The notes under the pieces: model-generated
Seen by the model: only the letters and a program-made list of their open reading frames with translations
Databases searched by the model: none
Told to the model about the DNA's origin: nothing
NCBI GenBank assembly: GCA_016292745.1
Contig: JAEDFO010000017.1
Span: 1 to 42,498, forward strand
DNA from: Muribaculaceae bacterium
Lineage (GTDB): Bacteria; Bacteroidota; Bacteroidia; Bacteroidales; Muribaculaceae
Reading direction: 5' to 3'
DNA length: 42,498 nt
Made by a program: the position numbers and the translations under genes
Shown here: piece by piece, positions 1-7,559 of the stretch
How positions within the stretch are numbered: position 1 is the first letter of the stretch
Layout of the letters: every line of letters begins with the position of its first letter

Positions 1-615
1 CGTCAGCCGTTCGGCGGTATGAAGCTGTCGGCATTCGGTGGTGGCATCAAGGCCGGCGGTCCGAACTATTGCTCACTGTTCACAGTAATCACCGACAAGG
101 CCAACAGCAAGACCGACTACCGAAAGAGCTATGCCGAGGCCTACGAAGCAGAATTCCGTCACCCACGCGACTGGAACAAGTGCTTCGGCGAACAGAACAT
201 GTTCCGCTATCTGCCGTTGAAGGGAGGCATGGTGCTCCGACTGATGCCGGAGGACAGTGTAGAGCAAGCCCAGATGGTGGCATTGGCAGCATCGACATGC
301 GGCACCCCTCTGACCATAAGCATCGACATCGACGACAAGCGCGGCAGCGAGCTGTCGGCACTTGGATGCCCGGTATGCAAGCAGAGCCTGCCGGAATTCC
401 TGAAATCGATGCTCAACTTTGAACGCGTACGCACCTGCTCGCCCAACATACCGCGCGAGATGTATGAATTTGCAGCGCAGCACGACAAATTCATCTGCAC
501 CGACGTACCCGTGAAGAATGGCCGCATAGAGCTGATACACTACATTAAGGAACAGAGTGTAAGCTTCGAGTATCACCGCTACGGAAGCTTCTCGGAAGTT
601 CCACCGGTAGAGTAG
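1..615 (+). CDS. putA: 1-pyrroline-5-carboxylate dehydrogenase, PutA type (C-terminal part only)
   Basis: Partial gene: the reading frame is open from base 1 and stops at 613-615, leaving 204 codons. The N-terminal stretch RQPFGGMKLSAFGGGIKAGG matches the end of the aldehyde dehydrogenase fold, the cofactor and oligomer-lip region of NAD-dependent P5C dehydrogenases that oxidise glutamate semialdehyde to glutamate in proline breakdown. About 180 residues follow this motif, which is longer than a simple ALDH tail. This fits bifunctional proline dehydrogenase/P5CDH proteins (PutA) better than a stand-alone enzyme. The catalytic Cys and any proline dehydrogenase domain would lie upstream of the window, so bifunctionality is inferred. 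No signal peptide is expected; the protein should be cytosolic or membrane associated. No clear terminator is seen immediately after the stop. Confidence 0.75.
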   Translation, partial: RQPFGGMKLSAFGGGIKAGGPNYCSLFTVITDKANSKTDYRKSYAEAYEAEFRHPRDWNKCFGEQNMFRYLPLKGGMVLRLMPEDSVEQAQMVALAASTCGTPLTISIDIDDKRGSELSALGCPVCKQSLPEFLKSMLNFERVRTCSPNIPREMYEFAAQHDKFICTDVPVKNGRIELIHYIKEQSVSFEYHRYGSFSEVPPVE

Positions 616-735
616 TCAACGCTACTGAATGCACTTGCCCCAAGGCATCTGTGTTAGATTCCTGAGCGGGCCACACGAAAGTGAATTGTCAACGACAATT
701 ACCTTAAAGGTATCTGTAAAAATAACGAATCCCGT

Positions 736-770
736 TCTTCCTCCGCCAGCATCTGGCGGGGGAAGAAGAG
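736..770. repeat. Strong inverted-repeat hairpin, REP-like
   Basis: The arms TTCTTCCTCCGCCAG and CTGGCGGGGGAAGAA form a 15-bp stem with one wobble pair around a CAT loop. It lies directly against the 5' end of a truncated coding fragment. It is followed by no T-tract, so it is not an obvious terminator. Two smaller inverted repeats lie just upstream (attgtc/gacaat near 684-698 and taccttaaaggta near 700-712). A dispersed palindromic repeat is the simplest reading. No second copy was found by eye in this window. Confidence 0.6.
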
Positions 771-773
771 CCG

Positions 774-1043
774 GTGATAGGCGCGTCGGTGTATATCGAC
801 GGGACAAAACGCGGCTCAGCGACCGACATCAACAACCTGCGCGGATATGGCGATGTGCTCACAGCCACTGTCGATGCCGATGCCGGAACCCACACTGCCA
901 ACCTAACCACCAATGTGAGCGGAACAATCGCCGCCGACGGTACCATCAGCGGCATCCGCCTGAACACAACTCTGAAGCATAACAACGAACTTCCTGCCGG
1001 GCTTTACATTTCCGACGGCAAGAAGTTCATAATCAAGAAATAA
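774..1043 (+). pseudogene. C-terminal remnant of a secreted protein with sorting-tail-like end
   Basis: An 89-codon frame can start at GTG 774, but codons remain open back to 726, through the hairpin repeat, with no convincing start. The product is Thr/Asn/Ala-rich beta-type sequence (VTADADAG-type turns). It ends in LPAGLYISDGKKFIIKK, which resembles the C-terminal strand of Bacteroidetes type IX secretion sorting domains (pattern PxGxYxxxxKKxxxK). There is no signal peptide, and the length is far below that of a complete secreted protein. It is therefore best read as the 3' stub of a larger gene truncated at the hairpin. A good terminator follows, showing that a real 3' end is preserved. 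It could alternatively be a small intact gene, but the missing export signal argues against that. Confidence 0.5.
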
Positions 1044-1074
1044 CTCTTTTTGCTGATATTTAATTGTTGTTTGG

Positions 1075-1114
1075 GGACTGTTTCGATGTGCATCGAGGCA
1101 GTCCTCGCTTTTTT
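1075..1114 (+). terminator. Intrinsic terminator after the truncated secreted-protein gene
   Basis: GGACTG at 1075-1080 pairs with CAGTCC at 1099-1104, and the inner bases TTTCGAT/ATCGAGG continue the stem with two wobble pairs. Six T residues follow at 1109-1114. The T-run overlaps the stop codon of the convergent M15 peptidase gene. Confidence 0.75.
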
Positions 1115-1469
1115 ACAATGCCACGTGAATCCAGGTAGATGAATGCTCGTCGATGAGTTCGGTGTGAGGCAAAGTGCGCAGAATCTGCAGCAGGCGACGA
1201 TTGTCGGCACGCGAGCCGGCATTTAGGTCGGCCGCACGGCCATAAAGATGATACGAACGCTTTGCCCCGCCAACGGCTCGATTGAGCGAAGGGCAACGGA
1301 ATCCACTGTTAACGGTAATGGGCATTCCCAGGAGTTCACGAGCCGGGTCGAGGACCTCGTCGACGAGGCGACGAAGGTTGGCGCGCACCTTTTCGTTGGC
1401 ATGGTTGTCGATGTGCAGCGCATCGGCAATGGCCGAATGCTCAAGTTCTTCGAAAGTGAAATGTTTCAT
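1113..1469 (-). CDS. M15-family peptidase (endolysin-like D-Ala-D-Ala carboxypeptidase fold)
   Basis: 118 residues, which is the usual size of the small single-domain M15_3 peptidoglycan peptidases of Bacteroidetes phages and prophage remnants. The core reads SGFRCPSLNRAVGG, then SYHLYGRAADL (the SxHxxGxAxD zinc-ligand motif), then WIH near the C-terminus. These give the expected His, Asp and His zinc ligands, so the enzyme looks catalytically intact. There is no signal peptide; export would depend on the holin encoded 23 nt upstream on the same strand (1493-1936). Together they form a two-gene lysis-like cassette. The ATG at 1467-1469 is the only sensible start. No phage structural or replication genes are nearby, so this may be a domesticated or remnant cassette rather than part of a prophage. 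Confidence 0.8.
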   Translation of the reverse strand: MKHFTFEELEHSAIADALHIDNHANEKVRANLRRLVDEVLDPARELLGMPITVNSGFRCPSLNRAVGGAKRSYHLYGRAADLNAGSRADNRRLLQILRTLPHTELIDEHSSTWIHVAL

Positions 1470-1492
1470 AGTAAAAAACTTAATTAATTAGG

Positions 1493-1936
1493 TTATTGTT
1501 CGTTGAAAAATGATTTAATGTCGCGTCGGTCGAGCGCCTTGCGAATTATGTCAACCGCCTGTCGCAACTCGCTTCGATACTTGCGGTCGGCCTTCTCGAA
1601 TATGCTCTTAAGCTCGATAATAGCCATAGCAATGGCACCGAGGATGGTGAAAACCGGCATCAGCGGCAAATCGAGGGCAATGCTGTAGAAGTGGAGATAA
1701 TTGAGCGAGAGAATTTGCATTACATCGATTACACTGAGGGCAAACAGCGCATTATAGTATCGGGCAAGTTTGTCGACGGTGCGACGGAAAGCCGCGCTAC
1801 GGCGCAATTCGCCGCGTTTCAGCGCCCTCCACGCTCCGCAAAACAAATCGCAGCACACCGCTATCATCACCAGCAGATATTGTGAAAAAGCCAGCACCAG
1901 CAGCATGGCAAGAGATTGGAATGATGAATGATTCAT
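1493..1936 (-). CDS. Phage holin family protein
   Basis: 147 residues with three to four hydrophobic helices: an N-terminal helix around LAMLLVLAFSQYLLVMIAV, then segments around LFALSVIDVMQILSL, FYSIALDLPLMPVF and ILGAIAMAIIELKSIFEKA. A basic, helical cytoplasmic tail follows. This layout and the IIELKSIFEKADRK-type segment match the Bacteroidetes phage holin family (holin_4-like), which makes inner-membrane pores. ATG 1936 was preferred over a TTG at 1963 because TTG would lie very close to the predicted transcription start. The gene is first in the unit with the M15 peptidase. Its promoter carries a 16-bp motif shared with the alkaline phosphatase promoter. Confidence 0.7.
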   Translation of the reverse strand: MNHSSFQSLAMLLVLAFSQYLLVMIAVCCDLFCGAWRALKRGELRRSAAFRRTVDKLARYYNALFALSVIDVMQILSLNYLHFYSIALDLPLMPVFTILGAIAMAIIELKSIFEKADRKYRSELRQAVDIIRKALDRRDIKSFFNEQ

Positions 1937-1976
1937 AGCAAAATACAGATTAATGTGAAACAAATGATTTTTTCTG

Positions 1977-2021
1977 CGAAATTAATGGCCAATGAGAGTG
2001 ACGATTTGCGAAAAGCGCCAC
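1977..2021 (-). promoter_or_regulatory. Candidate holin-cassette promoter with shared 16-bp motif
   Basis: On the minus strand the motif GTGGCGCTTTTCGCAA (2021-2006) is followed after exactly 21 nt by TAATTTCG (1984-1977), one mismatch from the TAnnTTTG box. The predicted transcription start falls about 35-40 nt upstream of the holin ATG. The motif differs by one base from the copy before the alkaline phosphatase gene, which has the same 21-nt spacing. Confidence 0.55.
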
Positions 2022-2071
2022 AAGCCCACACTATTTTGGCAAAAAAGCGATGCATTGAGCGGGAATTGGAG

Positions 2072-2094
2072 TAATTTTGTGCTAAAGAAAGGAG
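2072..2094 (+). promoter_or_regulatory. -7 box and ribosome binding site of the GH3 gene
   Basis: TAATTTTG at 2072-2079 fits the Bacteroidetes -7 consensus exactly. AAAGGAG near 2088-2094 is an unusually good Shine-Dalgarno site for this phylum. It sits at a suitable distance before ATG 2103, which decides that start over the in-frame ATG at 1992. Confidence 0.6.
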
Positions 2095-2102
2095 AAAAGC
2101 CC

Positions 2103-3617
2103 ATGAGCATCACATCAATAATAAGGCCACTGTTTGCACGGCGCATCAAGGCTGCCGAACAGTATCCGTCCAATTCCGACGAACTTCAGCGCAGCGTTCT
2201 TCGCCGCCTGCTTTCGATGGCACGCAACACCGAGACCGGCCGTCGCTACCGCTTCGACACAATTGACGGCTACTACGACTATTCGTCGCGCGTGCCTGTG
2301 GTGGAATATGAGGCTATACGCGACGATGTGATGCGGATGGTGCGCGGCGAGGCCAATGTGCTGTGGCCGGGGGTCACCCGGCACTATGCCCAGTCGTCGG
2401 GCACATCGGGCGGGCGAAGCAAATACATACCCATCACCAGCGAATCGTTCAAGTGGTGTCATTATCAAGGAGGCTTCGACGTGGTTGCACACTATCTGCA
2501 CCTCAACCCCGACAGCCGTATGTTCGACGGCCGCAGTTTCATTCTCGGCGGCAGCTTTGCCAACGAGCTGACGCTTCCGCGCAGGGTGCGTGTGGGCGAT
2601 TTGTCGGCCAATCTGATTGACGGCATCAATCCGCTTGCCAATCTGGTGAGAGTGCCGTCGAAACGGGTGGCACTGATGAGCGACTGGAGCCGAAAACTTC
2701 CGGCGCTGGTGGAGGCAAGCAAGCAATGCAACATAACCAACATATCCGGCGTGCCGTCGTGGTTTCTGACGGTACTGAAAGAGGTAATCAAGGCTCGCGG
2801 TGCCAACAACATACACGAAGTGTGGCCCAACCTCGAGGTGTTCTTCCATGGAGGCATCAGTTTTGCCCCCTATCGCAGCGAATACGCTGCGATATGCGAC
2901 CCCTCGCGCATGCATTATCTCGAGACGTACAACGCCTCGGAGGGATTCTTCGCCCTTCAATCGTCGTGGGATACCACCGCCATGCTGCTGTTGCCCGATG
3001 TGGGCGTGTTCTACGAATTCCAGCCCATCGACATTCCCGATGCCCGTCCGGTGCCAATATGGGAAGTGCAGCAAGGGCGCACCTATTCGCTGATTATCAG
3101 CGCATGCAACGGGCTGTGGCGCTACGCCATCGGCGACACCGTGACCATCGAAAGCACCGCTCCGGTGAAAATCAGAATTGCCGGACGCACCAAGCACTAT
3201 ATAAATGCATTCGGCGAGGAACTGATGGTACACAATGCCGATGCCGCCATCGAGAAGGCCTCGGCTGCCACCGGGATGTCGATTCTCAACTACACCGCTG
3301 CGCCGGTGTTCACCTCGGGAACCACCAAGGGGCACCACCAATGGCTGGTGGAGTTTGCCGTAGAGCCCGATGATGCCGCCTTGCAGCGCTTTGCCAAAGA
3401 GCTTGACCGATGTGTGCGCGCCGAAAACTCCGACTACGACGCCAAGCGCACCTCCGACATATTCCTGGCTCCGCTCGAAGTGGTTGCGGCTCGCCACGGG
3501 CTGTTCGACGACTGGCTGCTTGCCACCTCCGGGCGTCTGGGAGGGCAAAAGAAGATTCCACGGCTGCAGAACGACCGGAAGATTATCGAGCAGATGCTGA
3601 CGATGAACAAAGGCTGA
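2103..3617 (+). CDS. GH3 family acyl-adenylate-forming enzyme
   Basis: 504 residues, typical of bacterial GH3 proteins (the family named after plant auxin-responsive GH3/JAR1 amido synthetases). The ATP/AMP-binding loop SSGTSGGRSKYIPIT begins at residue 98. A further adenylation-type segment, LETYNASEGFFALQ, lies near residue 280, and WRYAIGDTV and AGRTKHYINAFGEEL follow, as in GH3 enzymes. The family activates a carboxylic acid as an acyl-AMP and transfers it to an amine. The bacterial substrate is unknown, so no substrate is proposed. There is no signal peptide, indicating a cytosolic enzyme. The start is set by the Shine-Dalgarno and promoter just upstream. The gene is divergent from the holin cassette and upstream of an independently promoted alkaline phosphatase. 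Confidence 0.85.
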   Translation: MSITSIIRPLFARRIKAAEQYPSNSDELQRSVLRRLLSMARNTETGRRYRFDTIDGYYDYSSRVPVVEYEAIRDDVMRMVRGEANVLWPGVTRHYAQSSGTSGGRSKYIPITSESFKWCHYQGGFDVVAHYLHLNPDSRMFDGRSFILGGSFANELTLPRRVRVGDLSANLIDGINPLANLVRVPSKRVALMSDWSRKLPALVEASKQCNITNISGVPSWFLTVLKEVIKARGANNIHEVWPNLEVFFHGGISFAPYRSEYAAICDPSRMHYLETYNASEGFFALQSSWDTTAMLLLPDVGVFYEFQPIDIPDARPVPIWEVQQGRTYSLIISACNGLWRYAIGDTVTIESTAPVKIRIAGRTKHYINAFGEELMVHNADAAIEKASAATGMSILNYTAAPVFTSGTTKGHHQWLVEFAVEPDDAALQRFAKELDRCVRAENSDYDAKRTSDIFLAPLEVVAARHGLFDDWLLATSGRLGGQKKIPRLQNDRKIIEQMLTMNKG

Positions 3618-3661
3618 GCGCAACCGTTTCCGCAAAAAATTTGCAAAAATGTTACTTTGTA

Positions 3662-3706
3662 GTGGCGGTTTTCGCAACCGCTATATCATTTTTTTTGCTA
3701 ACTTCG
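3662..3706 (+). promoter_or_regulatory. Candidate alkaline phosphatase promoter with shared 16-bp motif
   Basis: GTGGCGGTTTTCGCAA (3662-3677) is followed after 21 nt by TAACTTCG (3699-3706), one mismatch from TAnnTTTG. The transcription start would be about 35-40 nt before ATG 3750. Within this copy GCGGTT and AACCGC form a perfect 6-bp inverted repeat with a 5-nt spacer, a possible operator. A second box-like sequence, TTACTTTG, lies just upstream (3653-3660). Confidence 0.55.
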
Positions 3707-3749
3707 TGGCATCGAAATAGAAAACTAAAACTCATTAACTCCAATAATT

Positions 3750-5123
3750 ATGTTGAAGCGCTTTTTATCATTGTTTTTTGTAACTACTTTGGCAATTGCG
3801 GCCTATGCAGCCCAGCCAAAGTATATATTCTATTTTATCGGCGACGGCATGGGCCTCGGTCCGGTGATGGCCACCGAGCAGTATAACCGTCAGGTGCTGA
3901 AAAACACCGACCCCATTCTGATGCTCCGTTTCCCGATAGTATCGTCGGCAATGACCTATTCGGCCGACGCACCCGTAACCGACTCGGCAGCCGCCGGCAC
4001 AGCCTTGTCGACCGGTCACAAGACACGCAACGGAATGCTCGGCATGGATGCCGACACTGTGGCTGTGAACAGCATTGCCAAATATCTTAAGGAAAAAGGC
4101 TACGGCATCGGCATCACCACCACCGTGCCTATCGACGATGCCACTCCCGGCGCATTCTATGCCCACCAGCCAAACCGTGGCATGTATAACGAAATCACCG
4201 GCGATATGGCGGCCAGCGACTACAACTTCTTTGCCGGCAGCATTCTGCGAGGCGACAAGGAGAAAACCTTGAAGATGCTTTCCGACGGCGGCTACTCGGT
4301 GTTCTACGGTCTCGACCAGCTGAAGGCCTCAGCTCCTAAGGACAAGACCCTTCTGCTCGGCCCTGAAGGGATAACCCAATATCAGTGCGGCTACACCATC
4401 GACAGCATTGCCGGTGCACTTACTTTGCCGCAGATTACACAGGCAGCCATCGACCACCTCACCCGTTTCACCCCAAAGAAATTCTTCCTGATGGTGGAAG
4501 GCGGAAACATCGACTGGTGCAACCACTCGAACGATGGTGGCACTGCCATCAAGGAAATCCTCAACTTTAACCAGGCTATTGCCTTGGCTTACGAATTCTA
4601 TCGCCAACACCCGAAAGAAACGCTCATCGTAGTTACTGCCGACCACGATACCGGCGGATGCTCGGTGGGGGCCGGTGGCAAGCATGCCGACTATTCGCTT
4701 ATCGACTATCAGCGTATCTCGAAGGACAATTTCTCGGCCAAGTGCAAGGAAATGGCGAAATCGAACGATAACATAACTTGGAACGAGATGAAACAGATTC
4801 TTGGCAACGATTTAGGCCTTTTCGGCCCGATTGCAGTGAAGGAGAAAGAGGAGAAGAAACTTGAAGAGGCATTCACCGAAGTGTTCGTGAAGAAAGATGC
4901 CGAAGAAAACAAGACTCTCTACAACTCATACGACTATTTCGTGGAGGCTGTATTCAAATTCCTCGACCGCAAAGCCGGATTCGGTTGGACCACCAACAGC
5001 CACACAGGATGCCTCGTGCCGGTGTGTGCAGTGGGCGTTGGCGCCGAAAAGTTCAGCAACCTTAACAACAACATCGACATCCCGCGCAAGATTGCATCGC
5101 TCGTGGGAATCACAATGAAGTAA
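3750..5123 (+). CDS. Secreted alkaline phosphatase
   Basis: 457 residues with a clear signal peptide (MLKRFLSLFFVTTLAIAAYA, cleavage before AQPKY), so periplasmic or outer-membrane associated. Alkaline phosphatase superfamily landmarks are intact. These are IGDGMG near residue 30 (Asp metal ligand), TDSAAAGTALSTG with the phosphorylated Ser at 79, VEGGNIDWCNHSND, TADHDTGG, and a final HTG near residue 420 that supplies a zinc-ligand His. A charged helical insertion lies around residues 325-400. The enzyme hydrolyses phosphate monoesters to give inorganic phosphate. It has its own promoter and terminator and so is a single-gene unit. Its upstream motif is shared with the holin cassette promoter, which is unexpected for a phosphate-scavenging gene. 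No standard Pho-box was recognised. Confidence 0.9.
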   Translation: MLKRFLSLFFVTTLAIAAYAAQPKYIFYFIGDGMGLGPVMATEQYNRQVLKNTDPILMLRFPIVSSAMTYSADAPVTDSAAAGTALSTGHKTRNGMLGMDADTVAVNSIAKYLKEKGYGIGITTTVPIDDATPGAFYAHQPNRGMYNEITGDMAASDYNFFAGSILRGDKEKTLKMLSDGGYSVFYGLDQLKASAPKDKTLLLGPEGITQYQCGYTIDSIAGALTLPQITQAAIDHLTRFTPKKFFLMVEGGNIDWCNHSNDGGTAIKEILNFNQAIALAYEFYRQHPKETLIVVTADHDTGGCSVGAGGKHADYSLIDYQRISKDNFSAKCKEMAKSNDNITWNEMKQILGNDLGLFGPIAVKEKEEKKLEEAFTEVFVKKDAEENKTLYNSYDYFVEAVFKFLDRKAGFGWTTNSHTGCLVPVCAVGVGAEKFSNLNNNIDIPRKIASLVGITMK

Positions 5124-5145
5124 TCTCGGCAACATAAAGCCATCA

Positions 5146-5181
5146 GCAAGCCCACCCCGAGCCACATCTGGGTGGGCTTGC
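5146..5181 (+). terminator. Hairpin terminator after alkaline phosphatase
   Basis: GCAAGCCCACCC (5146-5157) and GGGTGGGCTTGC (5170-5181) form a perfect 12-bp stem with a 12-nt loop, 23 nt after the stop. There is no strong T-run, so it could also act by RNA 3'-end protection. Confidence 0.65.
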
Positions 5182-5202
5182 CACATAAAAACAGAATATA
5201 AT

Positions 5203-5234
5203 TTTGGAAACCATGCCTTTCCAATATATATTTG
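5203..5234 (+). promoter_or_regulatory. Promoter of the zinc-knuckle secreted protein
   Basis: TTTG at 5203-5206 and TATATTTG at 5227-5234 are separated by 20 nt, a perfect Bacteroidetes -33/-7 pair. The leader is short, about 25 nt. Confidence 0.6.
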
Positions 5235-5265
5235 CACATAAACCTTTCCCCGGAAAATATATATA

Positions 5266-6231
5266 ATGAAAAAGTATCTTTACATATTTTTGTTTCTTCT
5301 GATTCCGTTTGTATCAAATGCAATAAACGTGAAAATTGAGAATCCATGGCTCGACAAGCACGCCAAGAACGACGACGGAAAGAATGTTCTCTCGGCACAT
5401 TGCCAATTGCATGTATCGGGCATCAAAGGCAAAAGTTTCGACCTGGTGGCGATTGTGCAAAACGAAAATGGCGAATGGCACACCGACAAAGACGGCAACA
5501 CAGTAAAGACCCATTACAACGTAAAAGCGACCTACGATGATTCATACTGGAAAGACATTGAGGTGTGGATACGATACAGCAAACTGGCTCCATTAAACGG
5601 GAAGCACACTTATACAGTTTTCTTGTATGTGTACTACGATGGCGAATGGTATGGTGGCGTTAAGGCCGGAACATACACGCAAACCGGCGGCAAAAAAAAC
5701 ACAAGCAGCAGCTCGAAGTCAAGTTCTAAAAAAGCCAGTTCCAAATCATCGAATTATATGAAATGTCCCAATTGCAAAGGCACTGGAGAGTTTTCGTGTA
5801 GCATGTGCTCAGGCTATGGTTCAATATTTCAATTCGGTTCGTATGTTCAGTGCATTTATTGCAAAGGCTTAGGAACTTGGTCCTGTCGTACTTGCAGTGG
5901 CACCGGTAAAGTAAAACGGGAAGCGGCTAAAAAATCTACCAGAAACAGCACCAATAACTCAAACAATTATAACAACTACAACAATTACAATAGCTACAAC
6001 AATTACAACAATTACAACAGCAACTCTTCGTCATCGTCGTCGAGCTCAAGCACACGCAGCACATGCCGCATTTGTGGCGGTTCGGGAGTGTGTACATCGT
6101 GCAACGGCTCAGGAGGACACTGGGAAGATACCGGATATTACACCGGTTCGGGAAGCAAAAGTTGGATAAACTGTCCGTCGTGCAACGGAAGCAAGAAGTG
6201 CTTCAATTGCTATGGCACCGGACACCAATGA
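5266..6231 (+). CDS. Secreted protein with two clusters of DnaJ-like CxxCxGxG zinc knuckles
   Basis: 321 residues. Signal peptide MKKYLYIFLFLLIPFVSNA is followed by a domain of about 120 residues rich in beta-type sequence (aromatic and charged, ending EWYGGVKAGTYTQ). A Ser/Lys-rich linker leads to a first knuckle cluster: CPNCKGTG at 167, then CSMCSGYG, CIYCKGLG and CRTCSGTG. Next is an Asn/Tyr repeat linker (NNYNNYN type) and a Ser run. A second cluster runs from 267 (CRICGGSG, CTSCNGSG, CPSCNGS, CFNCYGTG). CxxCxGxG repeats are the zinc-binding signature of the DnaJ/Hsp40 central domain, where they bind unfolded protein, but no J-domain is present. An exported protein carrying eight CxxC units is odd for an oxidising periplasm. 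Whole-protein function is not recognised; zinc or substrate binding at the cell envelope is inference. Confidence 0.8.
   Translation: MKKYLYIFLFLLIPFVSNAINVKIENPWLDKHAKNDDGKNVLSAHCQLHVSGIKGKSFDLVAIVQNENGEWHTDKDGNTVKTHYNVKATYDDSYWKDIEVWIRYSKLAPLNGKHTYTVFLYVYYDGEWYGGVKAGTYTQTGGKKNTSSSSKSSSKKASSKSSNYMKCPNCKGTGEFSCSMCSGYGSIFQFGSYVQCIYCKGLGTWSCRTCSGTGKVKREAAKKSTRNSTNNSNNYNNYNNYNSYNNYNNYNSNSSSSSSSSSTRSTCRICGGSGVCTSCNGSGGHWEDTGYYTGSGSKSWINCPSCNGSKKCFNCYGTGHQ
5961..6021 (+). repeat. Asn/Tyr codon tandem repeat inside the zinc-knuckle protein
   Basis: Degenerate repeats of aac/aat aac tac units encode a run of NNY and NSYNNY steps joining the two knuckle clusters. The repeat is low complexity and likely variable in length between strains. 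Confidence 0.7.
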
Positions 6232-6387
6232 TTAGAGTGCTGTTGCGGTGGCACCTCGATGCCTGTGCGATACAACATCTATCGCGACTCGACACTAATA
6301 AATCGCAATAACGACTGTAACATAAAAGGTCCTACAGCGATGGATATTGAGAAACGACTTTTGTAGAAACCTCTCATATTACGACAG

Positions 6388-6424
6388 GGAGCCGCCGACA
6401 TTGATGCCGGCGGCTCCTTTTATT
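6388..6424. terminator. Strong terminator between convergent genes
   Basis: GGAGCCGCCG (6388-6397) pairs perfectly with CGGCGGCTCC (6408-6417) and is followed by TTTTATT. It ends the rightward transcript of the zinc-knuckle gene and could also stop leftward read-through. The 150 nt between 6232 and 6388 hold no gene I can see. Confidence 0.8.
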
Positions 6425-6446
6425 GCTTGTTCCAAATATTTAAAGG

Positions 6447-7418
6447 TCAATCCATCGGATACCTTACTCCCCAATCGCGGCGGAGGGCATCCATCTGCTG
6501 CATGATGGCCACAGTTTCGGCATGCGGCATCATAGGCGACTCAAGTAGACCTGCTTCGATGCAACGCTTGCACTCAAACACCTGATACTCAAAGCCGTTA
6601 ATCATATCGGTCGGAGCATGGTAGGTCTCGGCGAGTTCCATGCCTCGATACACCTCGACAGTAGTGGGACAATTCACATTGTCGACTCTCAGATAACCCT
6701 CGGTGCCGCTTATTATGCCTTGGCGGTCGTTGAAGCAGAGTGCACCGCTCTGCAGCGATGCCATTCGGCCATCGCCAAAGGTGAGCGACACATTCTCGTG
6801 CATATCCACTCCCGTTGGCCCCACCAGACAGTTGCTGGCAGTGCGCACAATGTCGGTTCCGAAATACATGCGCGCAAAATTGATAGTATATACCCCCACA
6901 TCGAGCAATGCGCCGCCACAAAGTTCAGGACGAAGCACCCGCTCCTTGTGGTCGATTTTATAGCATAGCGAAGCCGTGAGTGCCTTGGGCTCACCGATGG
7001 CTCCACCGTCAAGCAACTCCTTGATTTTGTGCGACATTGGCAGATACCGAGTCCAGATGGCCTCGGTGATGAACACCCCTTGCCGTTCAGCCTCGGCTAT
7101 CATGGCCTTGGCCTGCGCCGCATTGGCAGCAAACGATTTCTCCACCAGACACGGCTTGCGGTGGGCTATTGCCATCATCGCCGGGCTGAAATGATGCGAA
7201 TTAGGGGTTGCGATATACACCAAATCAACAGCCGGGTCAGACAGCAGCGCCTCGTACGAGCCATAGGCACGTTCAATGCCGAATTCAGCGGCAAAATCGT
7301 CGGCTTTCTGCTGCGAACGCGATGCCACAGCATAGCATCGGCATCCTTGCGGCTCAGAGGCCAGCACCGATGCCATCTTGCGGGCAATGTGTCCCGCTCC
7401 AATTATACCTATATTCAT
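6447..7418 (-). CDS. Gfo/Idh/MocA family NAD(P)-dependent oxidoreductase
   Basis: 323 residues. An N-terminal Rossmann fold with GIIGAGHIARKMA binds NAD(P). It is followed by the family segments YIATPNSHH and LVEKSFAANAAQA, where the usual EKP motif reads EKS. The C-terminal half is the substrate-binding beta-sheet domain (ALLDVGVYTINFARMYFG). Family members oxidise or reduce sugars, inositols and related cyclic compounds. The dihydrodiol dehydrogenase/xylose dehydrogenase-like branch is the best general fit, but the substrate cannot be read from sequence. No signal peptide, so cytosolic. It is transcribed alone, divergent from the GH106 gene, with which it shares a 141-bp promoter region. 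A role in handling sugars released by that enzyme is possible but unproven. Confidence 0.85.
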   Translation of the reverse strand: MNIGIIGAGHIARKMASVLASEPQGCRCYAVASRSQQKADDFAAEFGIERAYGSYEALLSDPAVDLVYIATPNSHHFSPAMMAIAHRKPCLVEKSFAANAAQAKAMIAEAERQGVFITEAIWTRYLPMSHKIKELLDGGAIGEPKALTASLCYKIDHKERVLRPELCGGALLDVGVYTINFARMYFGTDIVRTASNCLVGPTGVDMHENVSLTFGDGRMASLQSGALCFNDRQGIISGTEGYLRVDNVNCPTTVEVYRGMELAETYHAPTDMINGFEYQVFECKRCIEAGLLESPMMPHAETVAIMQQMDALRRDWGVRYPMD

Positions 7419-7509
7419 ATGGTTCCGCTTTGCTTTATGCCTTAAAGATATTCATTCCCATCGATATAAGCAAGCCTTTATTGCAATGCGATGAAAGGTT
7501 TTGCTGATT

Positions 7510-7541
7510 TTTGGCTATTATGGCCGAAAACCGTAATTTTG
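7510..7541 (+). promoter_or_regulatory. Promoter of the GH106-PrsW unit
   Basis: TTTG at 7510-7513 and TAATTTTG at 7534-7541 with 20-nt spacing. The start site predicted about 6 nt downstream excludes the in-frame ATG at 7491 and supports ATG 7560. Confidence 0.65.
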
Positions 7542-7559
7542 TATAAAAACGCAGATTCC

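Noticed and set aside
629..982. Small frame containing PPPASGGGR
   Set aside because: It is translation of the palindromic hairpin repeat in another frame; such proline-rich small products commonly arise from dispersed repeats and lack any start or promoter.
1113..1963. Integrated prophage at the left end
   Set aside because: Only two lysis-type genes are present, flanked by core metabolic genes; no integrase, capsid, tail or replication genes and no attachment repeats were seen.
2115..3677. 520-codon frame opposite the GH3 gene
   Set aside because: Shadow of GC-rich codon usage; no start signals or recognisable domains.
5961..6021. CRISPR-like or regulatory tandem repeat
   Set aside because: The repeat is short, in frame and encodes an Asn/Tyr linker inside a protein; there are no spacers or cas genes.
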